From Alphaproteobacteria bacterium (GTDB taxonomy: Bacteria; Pseudomonadota; Alphaproteobacteria; Rhodospirillales; Rhodospirillaceae): DNA of 32,420 nucleotides. This document shows positions 24,022 to 31,885 of the stretch, piece by piece. The notes under the pieces are model-generated. The model did no database searches, was not told where the DNA came from, and saw nothing but the letters and a program-made list of their open reading frames with translations. Each line of letters starts with the position of its first letter. The first letter of the stretch is position 1. Where the stretch lies: NCBI GenBank assembly GCA_012103295.1, contig WLXB01000027.1, positions 1 through 32,420 of the forward strand. Reading direction: 5' to 3'. Made by a program: the position numbers and the translations under genes.

Positions 24022-25083
24022 ATGTCGGATCCTAATACGACTTTTACAGCCACGGCCTTGCAGGTCGATTGCCATGCCGTCAATGGCTGCGCGGATCGTG
24101 CCGAAGCGTCAACTCAGATGCTCAAGCAGATTGAAAGCCTCAGTGCCGCGATCAAAACTATTGATCTTTTTACGATGGGTTTTAGTGGCACTAAGACCAA
24201 ATTATTCGTGTTGCCTGAATACTTCCTTTCCAGTTTCCCAATGGGGGAGTCGATCGCTCGCTGGCAGGAGATAGGATCAATCCCGATGGATGGGCCCGAA
24301 TATGAGGCGTTGGGAAAGATTGCTCAGGCCAATGATTGCTTTCTGTCGGGCAATGTTTACGAAGTTGACCCTAATTTTTCCGATCTTTACTTCCAAACCT
24401 GCTTTGTAATTGGGCCGAGCGGTGACGTTGTGCTGCGTTACCGTCGCCTGATTTCTCAGTTTGCGCCGGGCCCTTACGACGTGTTGGATAAATACCTTGA
24501 TCTCTATGGCGCGGATGCGATTTTTCCGGTCGCAGATACGGAGATCGGTAAGATTGGCTGCGTTGCCTCAGAGGAAATACTGTATCCGGAGATTTCCCGT
24601 TGTCTGGCGATGCGCGGCATGGAAATTCTTTGCCACTCCACATCCGAAGTTGGGGCGCCGATGCTCACGCCTAAGGAAATCTGTCGGCGGGCGAGAGCGG
24701 TTGAAAACATGTGCTACGTGGTGTCGTCAAATACGGCAAGCATCAAAGGCACGCCGATCCCCGCTGAGTCCACAGGTGGCATGTCAAAGATCGTCGATTA
24801 TAAGGGGCTGGTGTTAGCGGAGGCCTATACGGGCGAAACCTTTTGTGCCAGCGCCATGTTGGACATGGATACCCTCCGTAAGGTGCGTAAGCACTCGGGC
24901 ATGACAAACCTTCTCTCGCGCCAGCCATTTGATCTTTATGCGCAAGAATATGGTAGTCACACGTTCGTGGAACCGAACGGAATGTTGGAAAATGGCGATG
25001 TGAAGGTGCCGGATCGGGCCTTCTTTATGCGTCGCCAGCAAGAGGTGCTGGAGCGCTTAGATAAAGAGGGTATTCTTTCGTAG
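24022..25083 (+). CDS. nitrilase-superfamily protein with Ser and Arg in place of catalytic Cys and Lys
   Basis: 353 residues with the carbon-nitrogen hydrolase fold. Glu66 of the triad is present in LFVLPEYFL. The Lys position reads LRYRRLIS (Arg142, where active enzymes have R-Y-R-K). The nucleophile elbow IGCVASEEILYPEISR (178-193) aligns with 'IG.LICYD..FPE..R', putting Ser183 where Cys is required. RARAVENMCYVVSSN and the AEAYTGETF strand are normal. Without Cys and Lys, nitrile or amide hydrolysis by the known mechanism should not work, so this is a repurposed or non-hydrolytic member. The preceding site GAGGGG supports ATG 24022. It heads a five-gene operon; a 10-base gap leads to the small lipoprotein. 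Confidence 0.88.
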   Translation: MSDPNTTFTATALQVDCHAVNGCADRAEASTQMLKQIESLSAAIKTIDLFTMGFSGTKTKLFVLPEYFLSSFPMGESIARWQEIGSIPMDGPEYEALGKIAQANDCFLSGNVYEVDPNFSDLYFQTCFVIGPSGDVVLRYRRLISQFAPGPYDVLDKYLDLYGADAIFPVADTEIGKIGCVASEEILYPEISRCLAMRGMEILCHSTSEVGAPMLTPKEICRRARAVENMCYVVSSNTASIKGTPIPAESTGGMSKIVDYKGLVLAEAYTGETFCASAMLDMDTLRKVRKHSGMTNLLSRQPFDLYAQEYGSHTFVEPNGMLENGDVKVPDRAFFMRRQQEVLERLDKEGILS

Positions 25084-25093
25084 GGAGTATGTA

Positions 25094-25255
25094 ATGGTAT
25101 TGCGTGTAGTGCTGGCATGTTTCGCAGTGATCTTTCTGTCCGCGTGTTCGCCCGAGGTGGGCAGTGAAGACTGGTGTGAAGACCTCAAGGAAAAAGACAA
25201 GGGTGAATGGACCCTGGACGAAACAGCTGAGTACGCCAAGAGCTGTATTTTTTAG
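25094..25255 (+). CDS. small lipoprotein, DUF3012-like
   Basis: 53 residues. ATG 25094 lies ten bases after the nitrilase-like stop with GGGAG before it. A hydrophobic start and the lipobox LSAC (Cys18) predict a lipid-anchored envelope protein. The mature part, PEVGSEDWCEDLKEKDKGEWT (19-39) then DETAEYAKSCIF (42-53), matches the DUF3012 family as I know it: 'GS..WC..mk.k.kg.WT..Ea..yAk.C'. Cys28 and Cys51 may pair. Function of the family is unknown. Its stop codon is part of the TAGGAGG that serves as ribosome binding site for the next gene. Confidence 0.82.
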   Translation: MVLRVVLACFAVIFLSACSPEVGSEDWCEDLKEKDKGEWTLDETAEYAKSCIF

Positions 25256-25267
25256 GAGGCTGGTTTG
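25253..25267 (+). promoter_or_regulatory. Shine-Dalgarno AGGAGG and TTG start of the YdhR-like gene
   Basis: AGGAGG (25254-25259) overlaps the TAG stop of the lipoprotein gene and lies five bases before a TTG at 25265. No ATG or GTG is available at the conserved N-terminus, so this perfect site decides a TTG start and suggests termination-reinitiation coupling. Confidence 0.75.
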
Positions 25268-25621
25268 ATCACGGCCCTAGTTACGTTTGTTCCGAGTTTT
25301 GAGAAGGCCGAAAGATCTGCCGCCGATAATTTGGCGCTGTATGAAGCAATGGCACCCAAGTACCAGAAAATACCCGGCTTGATCCGTAAGTACTTTATGG
25401 GAAACGACGACCGGGCCGGGGGGTGGTATGAATGGGAAACCATGGAATACGCGAAGGCCTATTACACTCCGGCCTGGCACCAGTTTATCACCAGCACCTA
25501 CGGCACAGATCTAGAAATTGAATACTTTGATTGTCCCTGCGTGATCGACAATTCGTCTGGCGAAGTCTGTATCGCGCCAGAAATAAAAGCGGCCGCCGAG
25601 GTGGAGAAGGCAGCAGAATGA
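25265..25621 (+). CDS. YdhR-like dimeric alpha/beta-barrel (monooxygenase-fold) protein
   Basis: 118 residues, initiated at TTG 25265 behind a perfect AGGAGG. ALVTFVPSF, ALYEAMAPKYQKIPGLIRKYFMGNDDRAGGWYEWETMEYAKAYYTPAWHQFITSTYG, then LEIEYFDCPCVIDN form the ferredoxin-like dimeric barrel of the YdhR / antibiotic-biosynthesis-monooxygenase-like group. The 'PGL..KYF' and 'GGWYEWE' elements are characteristic. A Glu/Ala-rich tail (EIKAAAEVEKAAE) follows. Such proteins are cofactor-free monooxygenases, isomerases, or ligand-binding dimers. The stop overlaps the next start as ATGA, so it is translationally coupled to the NTF2-like protein. Confidence 0.85.
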   Translation: MITALVTFVPSFEKAERSAADNLALYEAMAPKYQKIPGLIRKYFMGNDDRAGGWYEWETMEYAKAYYTPAWHQFITSTYGTDLEIEYFDCPCVIDNSSGEVCIAPEIKAAAEVEKAAE

Positions 25622-25998
25622 GCACCGAGAAGGTCAAAAACTTTCTACGGATCATGGAAGACCGTGACCTAGAAACGGCGAAAACGTTTTTAGCGCCAGA
25701 GTTTCGAATGACGTTTCCGGGTGGCATCTCAATGACGACGCTGGATGAATTAGTTTCCTGGTCCAAGGGACGCTATAAATCGATCAGCAAGACCTTCGAA
25801 GACTTTGACGAGTTTCAAGATGGCGAAGAAACCGTCGTCTACAGCACCGGCATGCTGAACGGCGAAGCGCTGGACGGCTCAGCAATTAGTGAAGTGCGCT
25901 ACATTGATCGCTTTGTCTTTCGCGACGGGCTCATGGTCGACCAGCAGGTATGGAATGATCTGGCTGATGTATTGCCAAAATCGGCATCAGCCGAGTGA
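25618..25998 (+). CDS. NTF2-like / SnoaL-type protein, paralogue of the one at 8762
   Basis: 126 residues from ATG 25618 (ATGA overlap with the previous stop); an earlier in-frame start would run far into the neighbouring gene. The N-terminal helix is EKVKNFLRIMEDRDLETAKTFL, then FRMTFPGG, WSKGRYKS, TVVYSTGMLNG, VRYIDRFVFRDGLMVDQQVWNDL. Its FRMT..GG, SKGR.K, VRYIDRF and VW.D blocks match the protein encoded between bicupins B and C. Because the paralogues sit in two different operons 16 kb apart, the operons probably act on related compounds. The stop overlaps the GTG start of the FAD dehydrogenase (GTGA). Confidence 0.86.
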   Translation: MSTEKVKNFLRIMEDRDLETAKTFLAPEFRMTFPGGISMTTLDELVSWSKGRYKSISKTFEDFDEFQDGEETVVYSTGMLNGEALDGSAISEVRYIDRFVFRDGLMVDQQVWNDLADVLPKSASAE

Positions 25999-27377
25999 GT
26001 AATTTACTGACTAAGTTGGCTGACGCAGTTGATGCGTCGGGCTTTCTGACAGGTGCCGATATTGGCCCACGGTATTTAGATACCCGAGGGCATGGTCCTT
26101 CCGGTGCCCCCTCCTGTGTAATGCGACCCACCTCGACAGCTGAAGTGTCCGCGGTTCTGAAGCTTTGTCACGATGCTGGCCGTACGGTCGTTCCCCAAGG
26201 GGGCATGACGGGGCTGGTGGGTGGTGGCACACCCGGCGACGGCGATGTGGTGCTGTCGTTAGAGCGTATGAACGCGATCGAAGAGATTGATCCCATTGGG
26301 CGGACCATGATTGCAGAAGCAGGTGTTGTGCTCGAAACAGCGCACGGTGTCGCAGACGATGCTGGTTTTGTATTGCCGATTGATCTTGGCGCGCGGGGCA
26401 GTGCCACGCTTGGCGGCTTAATCAGCACAAATGCCGGCGGCAATCGCGTTATTCGCTACGGCATGACGCGCCAATCGGTTCTCGGGTTAGAAGCGGTGCT
26501 GGCTGACGGCACCGTCCTGACATCGATGAACCGGATGTTGAAGAACAACGCCGGGTACGACCTGAAACAGCTGTTTATCGGCTCTGAGGGAACACTGGGT
26601 CTGGTGACCCGCTGCGTCATGCGGTTGCAGTCGAAGCCCTTAACGACCTCGACCGCTTTCGTCGGTGTCGATGATTTTCAGTCGGTGCCAGCGTTTTTGG
26701 CGTTGCTGGATACCAAACTGGGTGGTGGGCTCGGCGCGTTCGAGGTGATGTGGTCAGAATACTACGATTTCGTGCGCGACCGCTGCCCCACGCTAAAGCC
26801 ACCGCTGCCACCTGAACATAAGTATTACGTTGTGACGGATGCCCTTGGCTCTGACCCTGAAGGGGATAAGGATCGCTTTGAAGGTGTTTTAGAGATGGCT
26901 CACACACAGGGTCTTATTCAGGGGGGCGTTGTTGCCCAGTCGGACAAGGAACGAGATGATCTATGGGCGATCCGTGAAGGCGCCGGAGAGGGCTTCCGCA
27001 CAATTGCACCGATGTTTACCTACGACGTCTCTATGCCGATCACCGCGATGGATGATTTCGCGACCAAGTCGATGGCTGATATTGAGAAAGCTTTCCCTGG
27101 CGCGACAACACTGATTCTGGGTCACTTGGGTGACGGCAATCTACATGCGGTCGTGTCGGTGGGTGACGGGTCAGATGCGGCTCACCGCAAAGTGAATGAT
27201 ATTCTCTACGGCATCATCCGCGATGCTGGTGGATCGGTCTCAGCCGAACACGGCATAGGCACCGAGAAGCGTGACTATTTAAATTGGAGCAGAACCGAGG
27301 CTGAAGTCGAAGTTATGCGCACATTGAAGCGCACGCTAGACCCCAAGGGCATCCTCAATCCGGGGAAGGTGATTTAA
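25995..27377 (+). CDS. FAD-linked 2-hydroxyacid dehydrogenase (GlcD / D-2-hydroxyglutarate dehydrogenase-like)
   Basis: 460 residues, starting with GTG 25995 in a GTGA overlap with the NTF2-like gene. The N-terminal PCMH/FAD_binding_4 domain has VVPQGGMTGLVGGGTPGDGDVVLSLERMN (about 55-85), RGSATLGGLISTNAGGNRVIRYG (about 130-155) and KNNAGYDLKQLFIGSEGTLGLVT. The C-terminal FAD-oxidase domain carries the metal-site motif GHLGDGNLHAVVSVG and AEHGIGTEKRDYL. These enzymes oxidise D-lactate, glycolate, D-2-hydroxyglutarate or similar 2-hydroxyacids and pass electrons to a quinone, flavoprotein or cytochrome. No GlcE/GlcF partner is present, so it is a single-polypeptide type. It probably completes this operon's pathway by oxidising a 2-hydroxyacid product. 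The stop overlaps the convergent adaptor gene. Confidence 0.93.
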   Translation: MSNLLTKLADAVDASGFLTGADIGPRYLDTRGHGPSGAPSCVMRPTSTAEVSAVLKLCHDAGRTVVPQGGMTGLVGGGTPGDGDVVLSLERMNAIEEIDPIGRTMIAEAGVVLETAHGVADDAGFVLPIDLGARGSATLGGLISTNAGGNRVIRYGMTRQSVLGLEAVLADGTVLTSMNRMLKNNAGYDLKQLFIGSEGTLGLVTRCVMRLQSKPLTTSTAFVGVDDFQSVPAFLALLDTKLGGGLGAFEVMWSEYYDFVRDRCPTLKPPLPPEHKYYVVTDALGSDPEGDKDRFEGVLEMAHTQGLIQGGVVAQSDKERDDLWAIREGAGEGFRTIAPMFTYDVSMPITAMDDFATKSMADIEKAFPGATTLILGHLGDGNLHAVVSVGDGSDAAHRKVNDILYGIIRDAGGSVSAEHGIGTEKRDYLNWSRTEAEVEVMRTLKRTLDPKGILNPGKVI

Positions 27378-28591
27378 CCATCCCGCCGCATCACGACGAC
27401 GCCATCAATGATCGCGTCCGAGGGATGAAGTATGACCGTGTCGTCCTGTTTCAATCCGTCCGTGACCTCCGCTTCCAACGTGTTGCGCCGTCCCAGTGTG
27501 ATTGTCTGAAGGCGGGCCGTGCTGTCATCATCGACAAAGACAGCCCAACTTTCACCGGATCGGAATAGGGCGCTCACAGGAATTTTCAAAATATCGCGGC
27601 GGTCTTGAACCACAACGCGAGTTTCGACGCGATAGCCATGGCCAAGGCTTTGCCACTCCGATTGCGACGAGATAAAATCGATGACGACATTGACACGTTG
27701 CTCTTCGATGCCAAGCGCTGAAATCTTGGTGAAGCCAAAGGGCTCAACGAGCCGGACTCGGCCTTCTAACGGCAGTTCACCGCCCCAATCATCGACGATG
27801 ACCCGATCACCCGCTTTAATTTTCACAGCGTCTGTCGACAAAAGGTCGACAACGATTTCTAGCTCGGCAGGATTGCCCAGCTCCATCAGAGATGTTCCTG
27901 CCGCCAAGACGCCTTCGCTTTCTTGCAGAACCCGCAAGACGCGGCCACTGATTGGCGCACGCACGGGGATGAGGTCTTTGTTGTCGACGCCATTCTCGCT
28001 TTCCTGCGACGTAATCAAGGTTGCACGCGCAGACTCAAGGTCTGCCCGCACTTTACGCAGGTTCGCGGTCGCTTGCGCCAAGCTCGCTTGAGCGGTGCGG
28101 ACTGAAAGCTGGCGCTGGTCAAGGGTTGCCTGGGAAATGGTTCCGCGTTCGGCCAGGGGCTCGGCGCGCTGCAGTTCCGCCCGGTCATAGTCCAGTTGAG
28201 CCTGCGCTCGAGATTGTTCTGCTGTTGCCAGCCCGACGGCTGCCTCAGCCGCTTTAACAATGGCCTCTGCTTCCGTGCGGCTTCGCAGGTCTAACATGAT
28301 CGGGTCGGATGGTTCGAACAGGGCGAGGATTGTGTCGCCAGCGGTCACAGCGTCACCAGCTTCGATGTCGATTCTGCGCACTTGCCCGGCGACGGGTGCG
28401 GATACCACGTAAACGTCTTTCAGCCGTGTTTGACCTTCATCGTCGATCGTGACGAGCAGGTCACCGCGGGTCACCTGTGCGACATCAACGCCAACGGGTT
28501 GTGGCTGTAGCGATATACCGATCAGAACAACAAGCGCTGTAACGATAGCGCCGATGGTCAAAGTACGACGGGATAATTTAGGCACAGACAT
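27374..28591 (-). CDS. HlyD-family periplasmic adaptor of an ABC exporter
   Basis: 405 residues. An N-terminal membrane anchor (about 10-30, RRTLTIGAIVTALVVLIGISL) is followed by lipoyl half 1 (VSAPVAGQVRRIDIEAGDAVTAGD, about 63-86). A long Ala/Gln/Arg coiled-coil hairpin (about 100-200) precedes lipoyl half 2 (VRAPISGRVLRVLQESEGVLAAG) and a barrel domain (PVSALFRSGESWAVFV). It is the MacA/DevB-like partner of an ABC permease. ATG 28591 lies ten bases after the permease stop with GGAGG close to it. It is last in the ATPase-permease-adaptor operon, with no outer-membrane factor gene. Substrate unknown. Confidence 0.92.
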   Translation of the reverse strand: MSVPKLSRRTLTIGAIVTALVVLIGISLQPQPVGVDVAQVTRGDLLVTIDDEGQTRLKDVYVVSAPVAGQVRRIDIEAGDAVTAGDTILALFEPSDPIMLDLRSRTEAEAIVKAAEAAVGLATAEQSRAQAQLDYDRAELQRAEPLAERGTISQATLDQRQLSVRTAQASLAQATANLRKVRADLESARATLITSQESENGVDNKDLIPVRAPISGRVLRVLQESEGVLAAGTSLMELGNPAELEIVVDLLSTDAVKIKAGDRVIVDDWGGELPLEGRVRLVEPFGFTKISALGIEEQRVNVVIDFISSQSEWQSLGHGYRVETRVVVQDRRDILKIPVSALFRSGESWAVFVDDDSTARLQTITLGRRNTLEAEVTDGLKQDDTVILHPSDAIIDGVVVMRRDG

Positions 28592-28601
28592 ACTCCTCCA
28601 G

Positions 28602-30977
28602 CTACTCTCTGGTCTTCAAGGCAGTTACGAGATTCAACCCAAAGACTCGATGCCTGGTAATGAAGCCGCATAAAACGGCCGAAACACAGACAACAACAAC
28701 GGACCAACCGTAGGTCGAGTTTTCAATGACAAACGGGAAATTATAAAGATCAGTCGCAAGCATCGGCGACATGGCCAGGGCCATGCTATAGCCCAGCAGG
28801 CACCCGACGGGCAGTGAAACGAGGGTGAGGATGCCGAGTTCGCCGAGCAGAATATAGGTGACTTCTTCTCGTGTGAAACCCAGGACACGCAAACTCGCCA
28901 GCGCGCGAGCACGTTCAGACAAGGCGATCCTGGCGGCATTATAAGCGACGCCGAAAGCGATCAGACTGGCAAGCGCCACATAAAAACCGATCATCACGTT
29001 CATGGTGTTGTCCATGGTTTCGCGAAAACTGGCGAGGGTCGCGGTTTGTTGCGCGATGCCTGCCACACCAGGCGTATCCTTCAGGGTGGCGTAAAGGTCG
29101 TCGGCATATCGGCTATCAACCATGACATGAATGCCAGTCACAGTTGGGCCCTCCCGCATCAGCCGATTAACGGCATCAATGTGCATGTAGGCTTGAAAGC
29201 CAAGATACTCTTCAACAAGACGGACGATAGGAATTTGCTCTATGGGGCGGCGCTCTTGCAACACCTCGACGGTAACCAAATCACCGAGCTTCAAGTCGAG
29301 GTCTTTGGCGATATGTTTTGACAACGCCAGCCCACCGGGTGGCGGCTCGATGGTCTTTTGATCGCTGTCGAGTAGACGGTTGAGATCGGCCCCAGAAACG
29401 ATGCCGATAATCGATTTGCGGTCAGACAAATGACCGTTGCGCAGGCGGACGGCAACACTTCGTGTCGGTTGAGTCTGAATAACGCCGGGCAGATGTTGGA
29501 TTTCTTGTTCAACGGTTGCAGGGCGAGGTTCGACGAAGGATACGGTTAAGGTTTGCCGTTCCGCTTGGAAGAAATAAACCTCGATGACGCGTTCGACGGA
29601 ATCTAGAAAGAAAAGGGACATAATCATTAGCGCGACAGAAAACGCGACGCCGATGATGGTCAAGCTGGCGCGCACTGGAAAGCGTGTCACGTGGCGGAAG
29701 ATCATGCGCGTGGGTTGGCTGATCGTGAATCGTGAAAAGAAGCGGGACAACGCGCCTGCCTTATATGACGTTGGGACGGGCGGGGCCATTGCCACAGCTG
29801 GTGATAGTTTGGCAGCCTGGCGCACGGCTCCAAGTCCACCGACCATGCCTGCGATAAGACTGATGATCGCGGCGGACGTGAATACGCCCGGATCGATGCC
29901 GAGGTCGAGAAGGGGGAACTTGTAGTAGGTCGTGTACATGGTGATCATGCCGCCACCCATCCACAGGCCGAGGGCCATGCCCATTCCCAAGCCGACGAGC
30001 ACCAGGATCAAGACGAGTTTGAGATAGATCCACCCGACCTCAAGGTCGTTGTATCCGAACGCTTTGAGCAACCCAATTTGTTCGCGTTCCGTCGCGACGA
30101 TGCGCGATACCACGACATTCAACAGAAAGGCCGCCACCAACAAAAACACGGGCGGAAAAACTGCGCCGCTGGTCCGAAGCTGGGTAATCTCATTAACAAG
30201 GAAAAAATTGGAAAGCTGGTCTTCGCGCGCGTATGAACCGACCCCCCCATAGGGTTCAAGCAGGACGTCGAGCCGGCGGATGATTTCTTCTTCGGACGCA
30301 CCCAATTGCAATGACATCGTTACGTTGTTGAAGGCACCGTCAAGGTCAAAGGCAGCCGCGAGTGCTTTGCGCCCCATCCACATTACGCCGAAGCGCCTGT
30401 CGTCGGGCATTAGGGATCCCGGCCCAAGCGCGTAAATATACTCAGGGGTCATGCCTAAGCCGACGATTTCCAAACTGCGCTTATTGCCGTTGATAATGGC
30501 CTGAAAGCTGTCACCGACGGCCATGCCATGGGCGTTGGCGAAGGCGTCTGTGACGGCAACCTCGTTCGGTCGTTGTGCCGTGGGGTAGCGGCCGGACAGA
30601 ATAATGACGTCGTTGAGCAGTGGCGTTCCCCGCTCGGGCAAAGAGATCAACTGCCCAGTCGCCGGTTCGGCCATGTTCGGAAGATCCAAATTGACTGCGG
30701 CGATGATGCGCGTCTCTGCAACTGAGACGCCGGGGATGCGCTCTATATCTTCTTTTAAGCTATCGGGTGCGCGTTTGAGCGTGGCGAAAACATCGGCGAA
30801 GCGGGTGCGGTCATAGAACGCATTCATGCTTTCTTCGAGCACCGTGACGGTGCCGAAGGAAGAAATCATCATCGCAATACCGCAAGCCATAACCATTGAA
30901 ATAGCGAGCGCTTGCCCTTTGATGCGCCACAGGTCGCGCAACAGTTTCCGATTCAAAGCGTCGATGCGTATCACCAC
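28602..30977 (-). CDS. ABC exporter permease with two FtsX domains
   Basis: 791 residues. An N-terminal TM ([34 protein letters not shown]) is followed by a large periplasmic MacB_PCD-like domain (about 45-260). Next is a first FtsX block with three TMs (about 270-385), a linker with one TM near 425-450, a second periplasmic domain, and a final FtsX block (about 660-790). This double-length layout is a known class of MacB/FtsX-like permeases that pair with a separate ATPase. It starts with GTG 30977, seven bases after GGAGG, and overlaps the ATPase stop by seven bases. Mechanotransmission-type exporters move lipids, peptides or toxins from the periplasm; the cargo here cannot be read. Confidence 0.93.
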   Translation of the reverse strand: MVIRIDALNRKLLRDLWRIKGQALAISMVMACGIAMMISSFGTVTVLEESMNAFYDRTRFADVFATLKRAPDSLKEDIERIPGVSVAETRIIAAVNLDLPNMAEPATGQLISLPERGTPLLNDVIILSGRYPTAQRPNEVAVTDAFANAHGMAVGDSFQAIINGNKRSLEIVGLGMTPEYIYALGPGSLMPDDRRFGVMWMGRKALAAAFDLDGAFNNVTMSLQLGASEEEIIRRLDVLLEPYGGVGSYAREDQLSNFFLVNEITQLRTSGAVFPPVFLLVAAFLLNVVVSRIVATEREQIGLLKAFGYNDLEVGWIYLKLVLILVLVGLGMGMALGLWMGGGMITMYTTYYKFPLLDLGIDPGVFTSAAIISLIAGMVGGLGAVRQAAKLSPAVAMAPPVPTSYKAGALSRFFSRFTISQPTRMIFRHVTRFPVRASLTIIGVAFSVALMIMSLFFLDSVERVIEVYFFQAERQTLTVSFVEPRPATVEQEIQHLPGVIQTQPTRSVAVRLRNGHLSDRKSIIGIVSGADLNRLLDSDQKTIEPPPGGLALSKHIAKDLDLKLGDLVTVEVLQERRPIEQIPIVRLVEEYLGFQAYMHIDAVNRLMREGPTVTGIHVMVDSRYADDLYATLKDTPGVAGIAQQTATLASFRETMDNTMNVMIGFYVALASLIAFGVAYNAARIALSERARALASLRVLGFTREEVTYILLGELGILTLVSLPVGCLLGYSMALAMSPMLATDLYNFPFVIENSTYGWSVVVVCVSAVLCGFITRHRVFGLNLVTALKTRE

Positions 30978-31705
30978 GTCAGTTCCTCCGGCGCTTTCTT
31001 TACCGGATTCTCGTCAACGCTAATGATCTGTCCGTCGGCGAAGCGGATCACTCGTTCCGACATATCCTTGATGCCAGCGTTATGGGTGATCAAAGCCGTC
31101 GTAGTGCCGAGTTCCCGATTGGCCCGGTCCAACGCTTCCAAAACAACGACGCCGGTTTTGCTATCCAACGCGCCTGTCGGTTCATCACACAACAGGACGT
31201 CGGGTCTCTTGGCAATCGCCCGGGCGATCGCCACCCGTTGTTGTTCTCCACCGGATAACTGAGAGGGGAAGTGGTCCAGGCGGTGCTCGAGGCCAACCAT
31301 CTCGAGCGCTTCCGCTGCACTCATCGGATCTGCAGCGATCTCAGTCACCAAGGCGACATTCTCTCTAGCCGTTAAGCTGGGAATAAGATTGTAAAATTGA
31401 AACACAAAGCCAACGTGGTCCCGACGGTAAACCGTTAGATCGTGGGCGGAGCACGCTGTGAGTTCTAAGTCTTTGAAAAATAGCTGTCCGGCGGTCGGGA
31501 GATCTAAACCACCGAGAATATTGAGTAGGGTAGATTTACCGCTTCCGGACGGCCCAAGGAGAACGACAAGTTCGCCTTCGTAAAGCGTGAGGTCGACACC
31601 GCGCAGGGCCTCAACGCGTAGGCCACCTGTTTCATAAACCTTAGTGATCCCTTCAGCACGGAAGGTTTCGGTCAGGCGGGTTCCGTCTTGCACTCCGTCC
31701 GGCAT
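30971..31705 (-). CDS. ABC exporter ATP-binding protein (LolD/MacB-type)
   Basis: 244 residues. Walker [10 protein letters not shown] (51-59), Q-loop Gln103 ([18 protein letters not shown]), signature [14 protein letters not shown] (150-163), Walker [14 protein letters not shown] (170-182) and H-loop His208 (ALITHN) are all present. The sequence after the Q-loop is the typical LolD/MacB form. It is the first gene of the three-gene exporter operon: the permease start overlaps its stop and the adaptor follows. It diverges from the MATE gene over about 180 bases, so two export systems may share a control region. Confidence 0.96.
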   Translation of the reverse strand: MPDGVQDGTRLTETFRAEGITKVYETGGLRVEALRGVDLTLYEGELVVLLGPSGSGKSTLLNILGGLDLPTAGQLFFKDLELTACSAHDLTVYRRDHVGFVFQFYNLIPSLTARENVALVTEIAADPMSAAEALEMVGLEHRLDHFPSQLSGGEQQRVAIARAIAKRPDVLLCDEPTGALDSKTGVVVLEALDRANRELGTTTALITHNAGIKDMSERVIRFADGQIISVDENPVKKAPEELTW

Positions 31706-31885
31706 GATGCGGGCGTTCCTCGCAATAGGATAAAGCGGCGTGTTATACCACTCAAACGTAGAGGACTATAGCTCTAACATGTTGAAAGATAAGGATGATA
31801 TTTCTGCATAGGAGCATTGCAAATCTTCACCTTCCATTGATGCGTATCAATATAGGTTAACGGAACGCAGTGTATTGGATGGCGC
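31706..31885. promoter_or_regulatory. divergent region between ABC exporter and MATE gene
   Basis: 180 bases. A palindrome TTGAT-GCGT-ATCAA (31837-31850) and an 8-base palindrome AACATGTT (31776-31783) are visible. Either could be an operator for the two divergent transporter units. No regulator gene is adjacent. Confidence 0.4.
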
